11,996 nt of DNA from the NCBI GenBank assembly GCA_030146505.1, contig JASLCO010000151.1:1-11996 (forward strand). The letters are read 5' to 3'. The translations under genes were made by a program, and so were the position numbers. Under the pieces are notes generated by a model. It ran no database searches and was not told the origin of the DNA. It was given only the letters and a program-made list of their open reading frames with translations. This document shows, piece after piece, positions 1 through 6,169 of the stretch (within the stretch, counting starts at the first letter, position 1; each line of letters begins with the position of its first letter). This DNA is from Moraxellaceae bacterium (GTDB taxonomy: Bacteria; Pseudomonadota; Gammaproteobacteria; Pseudomonadales; Moraxellaceae).

Positions 1-225
1 CACCGCGTCGTATTCATAGAGACCCTGCTGGGCCTTGGTGGTGGACTTGATATGCCACTGGATCAGCTTCAGGCCCAGCGAATTGGCCACCTGTTCGGCC
101 AGCATGGTCTTGCCGGTGCCGGGCTCGCCCTTGATGAGCAGCGGCTTCTGCAAGGCGATGGAAGCATTGACGGCCATCTTGAGATCGTCGGTCGCCACAT
201 AGGCGTCGGTACCCTGGAACTGCAT
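1..225 (-). CDS. MoxR-family AAA+ ATPase, N-terminal part (cut by window edge)
   Basis: The first 75 codons are present; the gene continues past the left edge. The protein begins MQFQGTDAYVATDDLK and carries a clear Walker A motif, GEPGTGKT, at residues 33-40, followed by the conserved stretch HIKSTTKAQQGLYEYDAV (about 58-75), which is characteristic of the MoxR/CbbQ-like AAA+ group. These ATPases work as hexameric chaperones that remodel or activate partner proteins, often with a VWA-domain partner encoded next door; the partner gene, if any, lies outside the window. The ATG is supported by a CGAGG ribosome binding site six bases upstream. Walker B and the sensor motifs are not visible because of truncation, so the subfamily and target cannot be fixed. 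Confidence 0.9.
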   Translation of the reverse strand, partial: MQFQGTDAYVATDDLKMAVNASIALQKPLLIKGEPGTGKTMLAEQVANSLGLKLIQWHIKSTTKAQQGLYEYDAV

Positions 226-259
226 GAAAAACCTCGGTGCTCGCAAAGCGTGAGCCCGG

Positions 260-265
260 AGTATA
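260..265 (-). promoter_or_regulatory. Possible -10 element ahead of the MoxR-like gene
   Basis: On the minus strand TATACT (one mismatch to TATAAT) sits about 35 bases before the MoxR ATG, in the 116-base gap that separates it from the upstream membrane-protein gene. I see no good -35 hexamer at 16-18 bases; the best candidate is poor. This is inference from one short match. Confidence 0.25.
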
Positions 266-341
266 TGCAGCTACCCGTGCCAATCACAGTAGCCGGAAAG
301 TACAGGCAATAGGCCAGGGAGCGCAGCAACGCCGCAGGCCG

Positions 342-677
342 TCAGGCGGCGGATTCGTGCCGCCGGCGGCGCGTTGCAAAAAAGAGGATGCCGAATACCA
401 CCGCGCCTGCCAGCAATAGCGGCAAGGCCGCCTGCAAAAAACCGTAGGGCGACTGGGCCAGGATATTGAACATCACGCCCACACAGGCTGGCACCACGAA
501 CATGCCTTCGCCGCTCATCACCACGCCGGGCGTGAACAGCACGATGGCCAGCAGGCTGCGCAGGAAAATGCGCAGGCGGCGCTGCGCGGCAAGATAGGGC
601 GTGAGATAGCGCTCATAGCCCAGCTGTATCAGCACCGCCATGATCAGATAAATCACCCAGGCAATCGCATAACCCAT
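342..677 (-). CDS. Small integral membrane protein, function unknown
   Basis: The 111-residue protein is strongly hydrophobic, with likely membrane segments at about residues 3-22, 42-72 (possibly broken by the TPGVVMSGEG turn) and 82-102. A basic stretch, RRLRIFLR, at 33-40 follows the first segment, and the C-terminal tail RRRRH suggests a cytoplasmic C-terminus. The pattern of an arginine-rich loop, LLAIVLFTP, a short polar loop and then VVPACVGVMF resembles small uncharacterised membrane proteins seen in gammaproteobacteria; I cannot attach a function. It lies between ycgN and the MoxR-like gene in the same direction, but with gaps of about 148 and 116 bases, so co-transcription is uncertain. 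A purine-rich AAGGAAATGG precedes the ATG. Confidence 0.75.
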   Translation of the reverse strand: MGYAIAWVIYLIMAVLIQLGYERYLTPYLAAQRRLRIFLRSLLAIVLFTPGVVMSGEGMFVVPACVGVMFNILAQSPYGFLQAALPLLLAGAVVFGILFFATRRRRHESAA

Positions 678-700
678 TTTTCCATTTCCTTCTCAAAAGC

Positions 701-745
701 GTGAAACGTGACTTGCCGCTTTGCGGCATCGAGTGAAACGTGAGT
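701..745. repeat. Direct repeat pair GTGAAACGTGA flanking a small hairpin
   Basis: GTGAAACGTGA occurs at 701-711 and again at 733-743, a 32-base period. Between the two copies is a perfect 6-bp hairpin, TGCCGC-TTT-GCGGCA, at 714-728. The pair lies in the non-coding gap between ycgN and the small membrane protein. GTGAAACGTGA-type strings occur as short extragenic repeats in some gammaproteobacteria, from memory; whether this is such a repeat or a pair of protein-binding sites cannot be decided here. Confidence 0.55.
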
Positions 746-825
746 CGTAGGTCTTTTGTAGGCCAGGCTTTCCGAAAAACAGGAAAACAGCGCAAGCAAC
801 CCTGCACGGTTTTTGGCAAACCACT

Positions 826-1290
826 CTAACTCATGCGTATCCAGCGGATCACATGCTCTTCGATTTCGTCTTCGTCCACCACGGTTTCCGGCAGCACGCG
901 GCCCACCACGGAAATTCTCGCGCGACGCACACTGGCGGCATCGCCACTCAGCAAGGGATGCCAGCGCGCCAGGCCGCGACCTTCATGGAGACGACGATAG
1001 GCACAGCTGGCCGGCAGCCAGTCTATTTCACCGATATTGGCCGGAGTGAGCTGCACGCAGTCAGGCACGTGGCGTTTGCGCTCGGCATAATTGCTGCATT
1101 GCGCACTGGAAAGGTCGAGCAGGCGGCAGGCAACATCGGTGTAATCAATGACATCGCTGTCTTCGTATTCGAGCTTGTGCAGACAGCAACGGCCACAGCC
1201 GTCGCAAAGCGCTTCCCATTCCGCTGCGCTCAGTTCCTGCAGGGAATGATTCTCCCAGAAGCGCTCGCGCAGTTCTGCCCTTGTCTTCAC
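826..1290 (-). CDS. ycgN: YcgN family (UPF0260) cysteine-cluster protein
   Basis: The 154-residue protein matches the YcgN/UPF0260 pattern closely: AEWEALCDGCGRCCLHKL near the N-terminus, then VACRLL, CSNYAER, PDCVQLT, WLPASCAYR and ARWHPLLSG. Eight cysteines are visible at 29, 32, 35, 36, 55, 65, 78 and 96. This arrangement is typical of the YkgJ-type cysteine-cluster proteins, thought to bind zinc or an iron-sulfur cluster; the ligand and cellular role are not established. It is a cytosolic protein with no signal peptide. The start is GTG, and it overlaps the stop of the preceding phosphatase-like gene by four bases (GTGA), implying translational coupling. It is the last gene of the rnd-ycgL-phosphatase-ycgN cluster. 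Confidence 0.92.
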   Translation of the reverse strand: MKTRAELRERFWENHSLQELSAAEWEALCDGCGRCCLHKLEYEDSDVIDYTDVACRLLDLSSAQCSNYAERKRHVPDCVQLTPANIGEIDWLPASCAYRRLHEGRGLARWHPLLSGDAASVRRARISVVGRVLPETVVDEDEIEEHVIRWIRMS

Positions 1291-1763
1291 GGCTGTTCCA
1301 GCCCCGTATGAGCCTGGTATTCCAGTCCCTGGCCGGCCAGCTGGGCGGTGATGAAATCACGCCACAGGCCCTCCGGCTTCCATACCGCATGCATCACCGC
1401 AGCGGCCTCGTGCAGAGGTACGGATTCATGCAGCACGCGATACAGAAAGACAAAAGCCGAAGCGCGCATATTGCAGGCGCAATGCACCAGCACGGCATCG
1501 TCACGCATGGCCCAGAGGATTTGGGCAAACAGGGTGAACTGCTCGGGGCGCGGATTTTCCCAGACCACGGGCAGCTGCACATAGCTGATGCCCTGCGCGG
1601 TGAGACGGGCACCTTCATCGCTGACAGCATTGTCCGAGCTGGGCAGCGCCAGATTGATGACGTGCTTAACACCGGTGCCGGCCAGCCCGGAAAGCTGCTC
1701 GGCCGTGGGCTGGGCCGAGGTACAAAGCAGATCGTCGATGATGCTGACAGAGGGAAGCTTCAT
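1287..1763 (-). CDS. Protein-tyrosine-phosphatase-fold protein with C-x4-R loop
   Basis: The 158-residue protein has the layout of the small bacterial tyrosine/dual-specificity phosphatases: an N-terminal IIDDLLCTSAQPTAEQLSGL segment, a VKHVINLALP strand and the candidate phosphate-binding loop VLVHCACNMRAS at 91-102. The nucleophile would be Cys95 and the phosphate-binding arginine Arg100, giving C-x4-R rather than the classical C-x5-R. A second cysteine, Cys97, lies within the loop. A similar HC-x2-NMR loop is, as I recall, shared with the NMA1982-like non-classical phosphatases, so it is probably a family trait. The general acid is not obvious; the PVVWENPRP loop (65-73) is the likely place. 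The gene overlaps ycgL and ycgN by four bases each. Substrate unknown. Confidence 0.78.
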   Translation of the reverse strand: MKLPSVSIIDDLLCTSAQPTAEQLSGLAGTGVKHVINLALPSSDNAVSDEGARLTAQGISYVQLPVVWENPRPEQFTLFAQILWAMRDDAVLVHCACNMRASAFVFLYRVLHESVPLHEAAAVMHAVWKPEGLWRDFITAQLAGQGLEYQAHTGLEQP

Positions 1764-2062
1764 CGCGGGATGTCCCGGTATTTGCTGTCGTCCGGGTTGT
1801 AGAGGTCCAGCAGGTAATCCTCTTTTTGCGGCGGCATTTGCAGATAGAAGCCTTTTTCCGCGATTTCGGCTCGCAGCTTTTCCGAGCTCACCCGCGCCAG
1901 GTCGCGGCCGGCCTTGTGCGGCATGTCCATCACATGCAGCGGCGTGCCGAAAATCGCCAGCAGCGCAGCAGGCACCCGGCCCAGGCCCTCGGCCTTGGGC
2001 ACGTACAAATACATTTCATCTTTCTTGCTGCTTTTGTAGACAGCCAGAAGCAGAAAGCTCAT
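1760..2062 (-). CDS. ycgL: YcgL family protein
   Basis: The 100-residue protein shows the YcgL pattern: a YKSSKKDEMYLYVPK segment at about 9-23, RVPAALLAIFGTP at 29-41, then FYLQMPPQKEDYL near residue 72 onward. YcgL is a small cytosolic alpha/beta protein found widely in gammaproteobacteria with no settled biochemical role. In many of these genomes it sits directly after rnd, as here. Its ATG overlaps the rnd stop (ATGA, 2059-2062) and its own stop overlaps the next start (ATGA, 1760-1763), so the cluster is very likely translated in a coupled way from one transcript. Length is normal for the family. Confidence 0.92.
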   Translation of the reverse strand: MSFLLLAVYKSSKKDEMYLYVPKAEGLGRVPAALLAIFGTPLHVMDMPHKAGRDLARVSSEKLRAEIAEKGFYLQMPPQKEDYLLDLYNPDDSKYRDIPR

Positions 2063-3237
2063 TTCCCGGTCTCCACGGCACGGCGGCGCTCGCCGCCCCA
2101 GGCCTGCAAGGTTTCCGACGCTGCCGCCAGCACCGGCTCCAGCACCGGCAGCAGAAGATCGCCGCGCCAGCCTGAAAATGCGCGCGGCAACGGCGCGGCA
2201 GCACCATGATCGACACGCCCCAGTACCAGCGCTTCCACATGGCGCTTGCGCAGCAGCACTTCTTCCGGCACGCCGGAAGCGCGGGAAACAGGCACAGCAG
2301 CCTGGCGCAAATCATCAAAAAGGGCACGCGCTTCGCGTGGCAGCGGCGTGGGCAGGGCCTGCGGCCAGGATTCCGGCGGCAGTTCACGGGCACGGCGGAT
2401 GACGGCAAGGATGCCCTCGCCTTCCCGGCGCAATATGCGCGGCGTGATGTCTTCGATATCGGCCAGTGCCTGCAGATTGCCGGGCTGCTTGCGCGCCAGC
2501 GAAAAAAGGCTGCTGTTCTTCACGAGGAACCCGCGTGGAATGTCGCGCATGCGGGCCTCGCCTTCTCGCCAGACCAGGATTTCACGCAAGACGGCCAGCT
2601 CCTGCCGGCGCAGGCGCCAGGCATTGCTGACCTCGCGGTACATCTCGCGTGCATCCGGCGTGAAATTGATTTCATCCAGCATGAGCTGGCAGTCGTGCCG
2701 GAAATACGCGGCAAGCCGACGCTCTTCAAGCGTCTGGCCAAGGCGGGCATACAGCGGCGGCAGGTATTTCACGTCCAGCGCCGCATAGGACACCTGCCCG
2801 GGCGACAATGGCCGCAGCAACCAGTCTGAACGTGATTCGTCCTTGGGAATGTCCACGCCCAGGTTTTCCTGCAGGGCTTTCTGGTAACCCACCTGCAAGC
2901 CCTGGCCGAGAAAGGCCGTGGCGATCTGGGTATCGACAATGCCGCGCGGCATGGCACCGGCCAGGCGCGTCAGCACCTCGATGTCTTCCGAGCAGGCATG
3001 CAGCAGTTTGCGCGGAAATTCTTCCAGCAGCAGCGGGAACAGCGGTGAGAAATCGGTGATGGCCAGCGGGTCTATCAGGTATTCATTATCACCATCACCT
3101 ATCTGTATGAGGGCGAGACGCGGATGGAAGGTATCCACGCGCATGAATTCCGTATCCAGCGCAATGGCCTCCCGCGAGGCCAGCTCGCGTGCCATGGCAG
3201 CCAGTGCCGCATTGTCCGTAATGTGGATGATGTTCAA
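2059..3237 (-). CDS. rnd: Ribonuclease D (3'-5' exoribonuclease)
   Basis: RNase D trims the 3' ends of tRNA precursors and other small RNAs. The DEDDy catalytic set is complete: Asp28 and Glu30 in ALDTEFMR, Asp85 in HACSEDIEVL, Tyr151 and Asp155 in SYAALDVKYLPPLY. An HRDC domain follows at about 205-280, and the remaining C-terminal part continues to residue 392 (E. coli RNase D is 375 residues, with a second HRDC-like region). I chose a TTG start at 3235-3237, preceded by GGCGG six bases upstream. It gives MNIIHITDNAAL, which lines up in length with the E. coli N-terminus MNYQMITTDDAL; both have 31 residues up to DTEF. The longer ATG at 3268-3270 would add 11 residues, but that codon lies inside an inverted-repeat element. 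First gene of the four-gene cluster. Confidence 0.95.
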   Translation of the reverse strand: MNIIHITDNAALAAMARELASREAIALDTEFMRVDTFHPRLALIQIGDGDNEYLIDPLAITDFSPLFPLLLEEFPRKLLHACSEDIEVLTRLAGAMPRGIVDTQIATAFLGQGLQVGYQKALQENLGVDIPKDESRSDWLLRPLSPGQVSYAALDVKYLPPLYARLGQTLEERRLAAYFRHDCQLMLDEINFTPDAREMYREVSNAWRLRRQELAVLREILVWREGEARMRDIPRGFLVKNSSLFSLARKQPGNLQALADIEDITPRILRREGEGILAVIRRARELPPESWPQALPTPLPREARALFDDLRQAAVPVSRASGVPEEVLLRKRHVEALVLGRVDHGAAAPLPRAFSGWRGDLLLPVLEPVLAAASETLQAWGGERRRAVETGK

Positions 3238-3264
3238 TATTTTCCGCCCGCTTGTTGAAAGCCT

Positions 3265-3363
3265 CGTCATCCCCTTGATAAGCAGGGATATCCCTGAACC
3301 AAAGCCATCCTTAAAAAAGACACTGCATGATTCACGAGATTCCCGCTTATCAAGGGAATGACG
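3265..3363. repeat. MITE-like 99-bp inverted-repeat element
   Basis: Two arms of about 25 bases, at 3265-3290 and 3339-3363, are near-perfect inverted copies. Both begin CGTCAT from the outside, continue with a (T/C)CCC run and share the core CTTGATAAGC, or its complement GCTTATCAAG. Each arm is also a small palindrome by itself: at 3339-3359 ATTCCC and GGGAAT flank nine bases, resembling the dRS3 type of repeat (ATTCCC-N8-GGGAAT) known from Neisseria. The roughly 48-base centre contains six A's, which read as a T-run on the minus strand. It fills nearly all of the gap between the acyl-CoA dehydrogenase stop and rnd. No transposase is encoded. It could form a long RNA hairpin acting as a terminator or an RNase processing site. 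Confidence 0.75.
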
Positions 3364-3378
3364 TTTGTTAGAAGAAGC

Positions 3379-4524
3379 TCACAGCCCCAGCTGCTTGGCG
3401 ATCACTTCATTCATGATTTCGTAAGTGCCGCCTCCGATGGACAGGATGCGGTTGTCGCGGGCCAGGCGCTCCACCAGCGATTCGCGCATGAAGCCCATGC
3501 CGCCGAAAATCTGTACGGCTTCATAGGTCACATGGTCGCTGACTTTGGTAGCGAAATTCTTGGCCATGGAGACTTCCTTCACCGAAGGAATGCCGGCCTG
3601 TATGCGCGCTGCCACGCGATAGGTGAACTCGCGGCTGGCTTCCACCTGCGTGGCCATGTCGGCCAGCTTGTGGCGCAGCACCTGCATCTTCGCCAGCTTC
3701 TTGCCGAAGGCCTCGCGCTCCTGCACATAGCGCAGCGATTCTTCCAGTGCCATCTGCGACGTCATGTTGGCCATCACGGCCAGGTTCAGGCGTTCCATCT
3801 GGAAATTGGTCATGATGACGAAAAAGCCGGCGTTCTCGCTGCCAATCAGATTGGCCTTGGGCACTTTCACATCATCAAAGAAAAGCTCGGCCGTATCCGA
3901 AGCCCACCAGCCATGTTTTTTCAGGGGCTGACCGGTGGTAAAACCGGGCATGCCCTTTTCCATGAGCAGCAGGCTGATGCCGCCATAACCATCGCCACCA
4001 GTGCGCACAGCCACGGTGTAATAGTCGGCGCGTATGCCGGAGGTGATGAAGACCTTGGAGCCGGTGACGCGATAGAAGTCCCCATCGCTCACGGCACGCG
4101 TTTTTATATTGGCGACATCGGAACCGCCGGAAGGCTCGGTGATGGCCAGGGCGGCAATCTTTTCGCCGCGCAGTACCGGTGGCACCACGCGCTGCTTCAT
4201 TTCTTCGCTGCCCCATTTCACGATGGGTGGCAGGCCGATATCCAGCGAACCCAGGCTGGCCACGAGCCCGCCCGAGCCCGTGCGCATCATTTCTTCACTG
4301 GCGGCAATCTTGAGGAAGACATCGCCTTCGCCAAAACCGCCCAGCGCTTCCGGATAGCCGATGCCGGAAAGGCCGGCCTCGCCAAATATCCTGTAGAGCT
4401 CCAGCGGAAAAGCGCCCGCCTCTTCCCATTCATTGACGTGTGGCGCGATATGCTCGGCCACGATCTTGCGTACGGTACGGCGCACTTCCTCGTGCGTGTC
4501 ATTGAAATATCCGGTGTAACTCAT
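3379..4524 (-). CDS. Acyl-CoA dehydrogenase (LCAD/IVD-type active site)
   Basis: FAD-dependent enzyme that introduces the alpha,beta double bond into an acyl-CoA and passes electrons to electron-transfer flavoprotein. The 381-residue length is typical. Visible signatures are ALAITEPSGGSDVANIKT (about 126-142, flavin-binding region), REAFGKKL (270-277) and the C-terminal QIFGGMGFMRES...LARDNR...GGGTYEIM. In short/medium-chain enzymes the catalytic Glu lies in an EGT motif near the C-terminus; here that position is Gly365 (IGGGT). Glu244 in FQMERLNLA matches the alternative catalytic position used by long-chain and isovaleryl-CoA dehydrogenases. I place the start at ATG 4522-4524, because GAGGA lies seven bases upstream; a GTG one codon earlier is possible. 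It stands alone, with no ETF or thiolase genes nearby, so substrate is open. Confidence 0.93.
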   Translation of the reverse strand: MSYTGYFNDTHEEVRRTVRKIVAEHIAPHVNEWEEAGAFPLELYRIFGEAGLSGIGYPEALGGFGEGDVFLKIAASEEMMRTGSGGLVASLGSLDIGLPPIVKWGSEEMKQRVVPPVLRGEKIAALAITEPSGGSDVANIKTRAVSDGDFYRVTGSKVFITSGIRADYYTVAVRTGGDGYGGISLLLMEKGMPGFTTGQPLKKHGWWASDTAELFFDDVKVPKANLIGSENAGFFVIMTNFQMERLNLAVMANMTSQMALEESLRYVQEREAFGKKLAKMQVLRHKLADMATQVEASREFTYRVAARIQAGIPSVKEVSMAKNFATKVSDHVTYEAVQIFGGMGFMRESLVERLARDNRILSIGGGTYEIMNEVIAKQLGL

Positions 4525-4663
4525 CACTGCTTCCTCGCTGCATTGCGCTGTTCAGCGCAGATTGCCCGGCCGCCTGTGACACGGCAAACAGCGCCGAAGC
4601 AGGCCGGTATTATGCCACCCTGCCTCTCTCCGGCTTCAACAATGTGCAAGGAGCGCACGAAGC

Positions 4664-4697
4664 AAAAAACAGACAGGACGGCGGATGCTTCCCGCCG
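4664..4697 (-). terminator. Probable Rho-independent terminator after recR
   Basis: On the minus strand, shortly after the recR stop, CGGCGG and CCGCCG form a perfect 6-bp stem around a 7-base loop (+ strand 4679-4697). About nine bases later comes a run of six T's (A-run at 4664-4669 on the plus strand). The distance from stem to T-run is longer than ideal, so efficiency is uncertain. It would close the dnaX-ybaB-recR transcription unit before the acyl-CoA dehydrogenase gene. Confidence 0.4.
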
Positions 4698-4706
4698 CGA
4701 TGCGGG

Positions 4707-5306
4707 TTAACCCAAAGATTTCCTACCAGCCAGCGCATGGGCCAGGGTATTGCCATCCACAAATTCCAGCTCACCGCCCATGGGCACGCCGTGGGCGATG
4801 CGGCTCACCGTCACGTCCTGGTCTCGCAGGGCTTCGCGTATGTAATGCGCGGTGGCCTCTCCCTCCACCGTGGGGTTGGTGGCCAGTATGAGTTCGCGCA
4901 CGCCATCCTGGCGCACGCGCTCCAGCAGGCGGGGAATGCCCAGCTCGCGCGGACCGATGCCATCCAGCGGGGACAGGTGCCCCTTGAGCACGAAATAAAG
5001 ACCGCGATAGGAGGCCGAAGCCTCTATCGCCATGAGATCGACAGGATTTTCCACCACGCACAGCAGGCTGCGGTCTCGGCGCGCAGAGGCGCAGAGATGG
5101 CAGACCTCCTGTTCGGTGAGGCTCTGGCATTCACGGCACTCGCGCACACCGTCCATGGCGCGCGCCAGCACGTCGGAGAGTTTCAGGCCGCCGGCACGGT
5201 TGCGCTCCAGCAACTGCAGCGCCATGCGCTGCGCCGATTTGGGGCCCACGCCCGGCAAGACCCGCAGGGCCTCGACCAGCTCAGTTACCAGCGGACTTAA
5301 AAACAT
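4707..5306 (-). CDS. recR: Recombination mediator protein RecR
   Basis: RecR acts with RecO (and RecF) to load RecA onto SSB-coated single-stranded DNA at gaps. The 199-residue protein has all standard parts: an N-terminal helix-hairpin-helix with LPGVGPKSAQRMALQLL (17-33), a four-cysteine zinc finger (Cys57, Cys60, Cys69, Cys72), a Toprim domain from about residue 80 (LLCVVENPVDLMAIE) and the conserved ATNPTVEGEATAHYI and HGVPMGGELEFVDGNTLAHAL segments near the C-terminus. Length equals that of typical RecR (about 200). The ATG has TGGAG just upstream. It lies last in the dnaX-ybaB cluster as in many bacteria, but with one extra gene between ybaB and recR. Confidence 0.97.
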   Translation of the reverse strand: MFLSPLVTELVEALRVLPGVGPKSAQRMALQLLERNRAGGLKLSDVLARAMDGVRECRECQSLTEQEVCHLCASARRDRSLLCVVENPVDLMAIEASASYRGLYFVLKGHLSPLDGIGPRELGIPRLLERVRQDGVRELILATNPTVEGEATAHYIREALRDQDVTVSRIAHGVPMGGELEFVDGNTLAHALAGRKSLG

Positions 5307-5357
5307 GAAACTCCAGACATCATGAAACCCGAACGCAGCACGCTTCGGTAACAGCGT

Positions 5358-5810
5358 TCAGTTGCAGCGTATGGGAGCAACCGGGCCTTGCTGTTCCACT
5401 TTTTCCAGCCAGGCCTGGTCTATGGTTTCACCGACGCCGGTTTCCGCCATGTAATGCGAAATGGCAACGGTGGCCACGCCGGTGACGCCGCAGCTGCCCG
5501 GCGGCTGCGACGCGCTGGCCAGGCTGAACTGCTGCATGGCGGCGCGACTGTTGGAAAAGCAGAACATGCCGCCACTCTTGCCGCCCGGCAGCTGGCCGGC
5601 AGCCTGCGCATCGGGGAAGAAGCAGACGCGGTCTCCACGCCAGTCCAGGGTTTCGGCATCCTGCCGACGTTCGAAGCGGCCACTCAGGCTGAGCGAACCT
5701 TCATATTCGGCCTGGCGGCCGTCACGGCTGACCAGCTTGAAGCCGTCCGCCAGTACCGGAGTGGAGAACAACACAACGCAAAACAACACAGGAATTTTGC
5801 GTGCAACCAT
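5358..5810 (-). CDS. Small secreted/periplasmic protein of unknown function
   Basis: I do not recognise this 150-residue protein. The N-terminus MVARKIPVLFCVVLFSTPVLA looks like a Sec signal peptide, with probable cleavage after VLA before DGF. The mature part starts with FKLVSRDGRQAEYEGSLSLSGRFERR, suggesting beta strands, and holds four cysteines (63, 84, 107 and 149), enough for two disulfides, which fits an oxidising compartment. I chose the second ATG (5808-5810), nine bases after GAGG; the first ATG at 5816 is only three bases from that site. It sits 17 bases after ybaB and 51 bases before recR, all in one direction, so it is probably co-transcribed with DNA-metabolism genes that act in the cytoplasm. 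An unrelated role is likely. Confidence 0.75.
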   Translation of the reverse strand: MVARKIPVLFCVVLFSTPVLADGFKLVSRDGRQAEYEGSLSLSGRFERRQDAETLDWRGDRVCFFPDAQAAGQLPGGKSGGMFCFSNSRAAMQQFSLASASQPPGSCGVTGVATVAISHYMAETGVGETIDQAWLEKVEQQGPVAPIRCN

Positions 5811-5827
5811 GATCATTGACCTCGTTT

Positions 5828-6157
5828 TCAGAAAGGCAGTTTCATGCCGGGTGGAAGATTGAGTCCCTGTGTCACGCTTCCCATCTTCTTCTGGCTGTAA
5901 TCCTCGACCTTGCGCACGGCATCATTCACGGCTGCCGCGATCAGGTCTTCCAGCATTTCTTTGTCTTCCTTGAGGAGACTGTCATCGATCTGCACACGTT
6001 TCACATCGTGGCGACCGGTCATGACAACTTTCACGAGGCCCGCGCCGGCTTCGCCGGTGAGCTCGGTATTGGCCAGCTCTTCCTGCGCCTTCTGCATCTG
6101 CTTCTGCATCTGCTCCTGCATGCGCTGGGCCTGCTGCATCAATTGCTGCATGTTCAT
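5828..6157 (-). CDS. ybaB: YbaB/EbfC nucleoid-associated protein
   Basis: The 109-residue protein begins with a Gln/Met-rich helix (MNMQQLMQQAQRMQEQMQKQ), then EELANTELTGEAGAGLVKV, a GRHDVKRVQID strand, and an EMLEDLIAAAVNDAVRKVE helix: the standard YbaB/EbfC layout. Members are homodimeric DNA-binding proteins that coat or bend DNA and affect expression. It starts 12 bases after dnaX stops, and its ribosome binding region (GAGAG) directly follows the dnaX stop codon, so the two are almost certainly co-transcribed. A second ATG two codons in is also possible. Length is normal for the family. Confidence 0.96.
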   Translation of the reverse strand: MNMQQLMQQAQRMQEQMQKQMQKAQEELANTELTGEAGAGLVKVVMTGRHDVKRVQIDDSLLKEDKEMLEDLIAAAVNDAVRKVEDYSQKKMGSVTQGLNLPPGMKLPF

Positions 6158-6169
6158 TGCGTATTTCTC

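Noticed and set aside
330..351. CGCCGC/GCGGCG hairpin at the end of the small membrane-protein gene
   Set aside because: It overlaps the stop codon and has no T-run, so I do not call it a terminator.
613..819. Minus-strand open frame spanning the ycgN-membrane protein gap
   Set aside because: It overlaps the membrane-protein start and the repeat pair, has no ribosome site worth noting and no family resemblance.
3358..4710. Long plus-strand open frame (450 codons) opposite the acyl-CoA dehydrogenase
   Set aside because: It is antisense to a gene with full family signatures, has a low-complexity His/Ala/Gly-rich product with no motif, and such antisense frames are expected in high-GC DNA.
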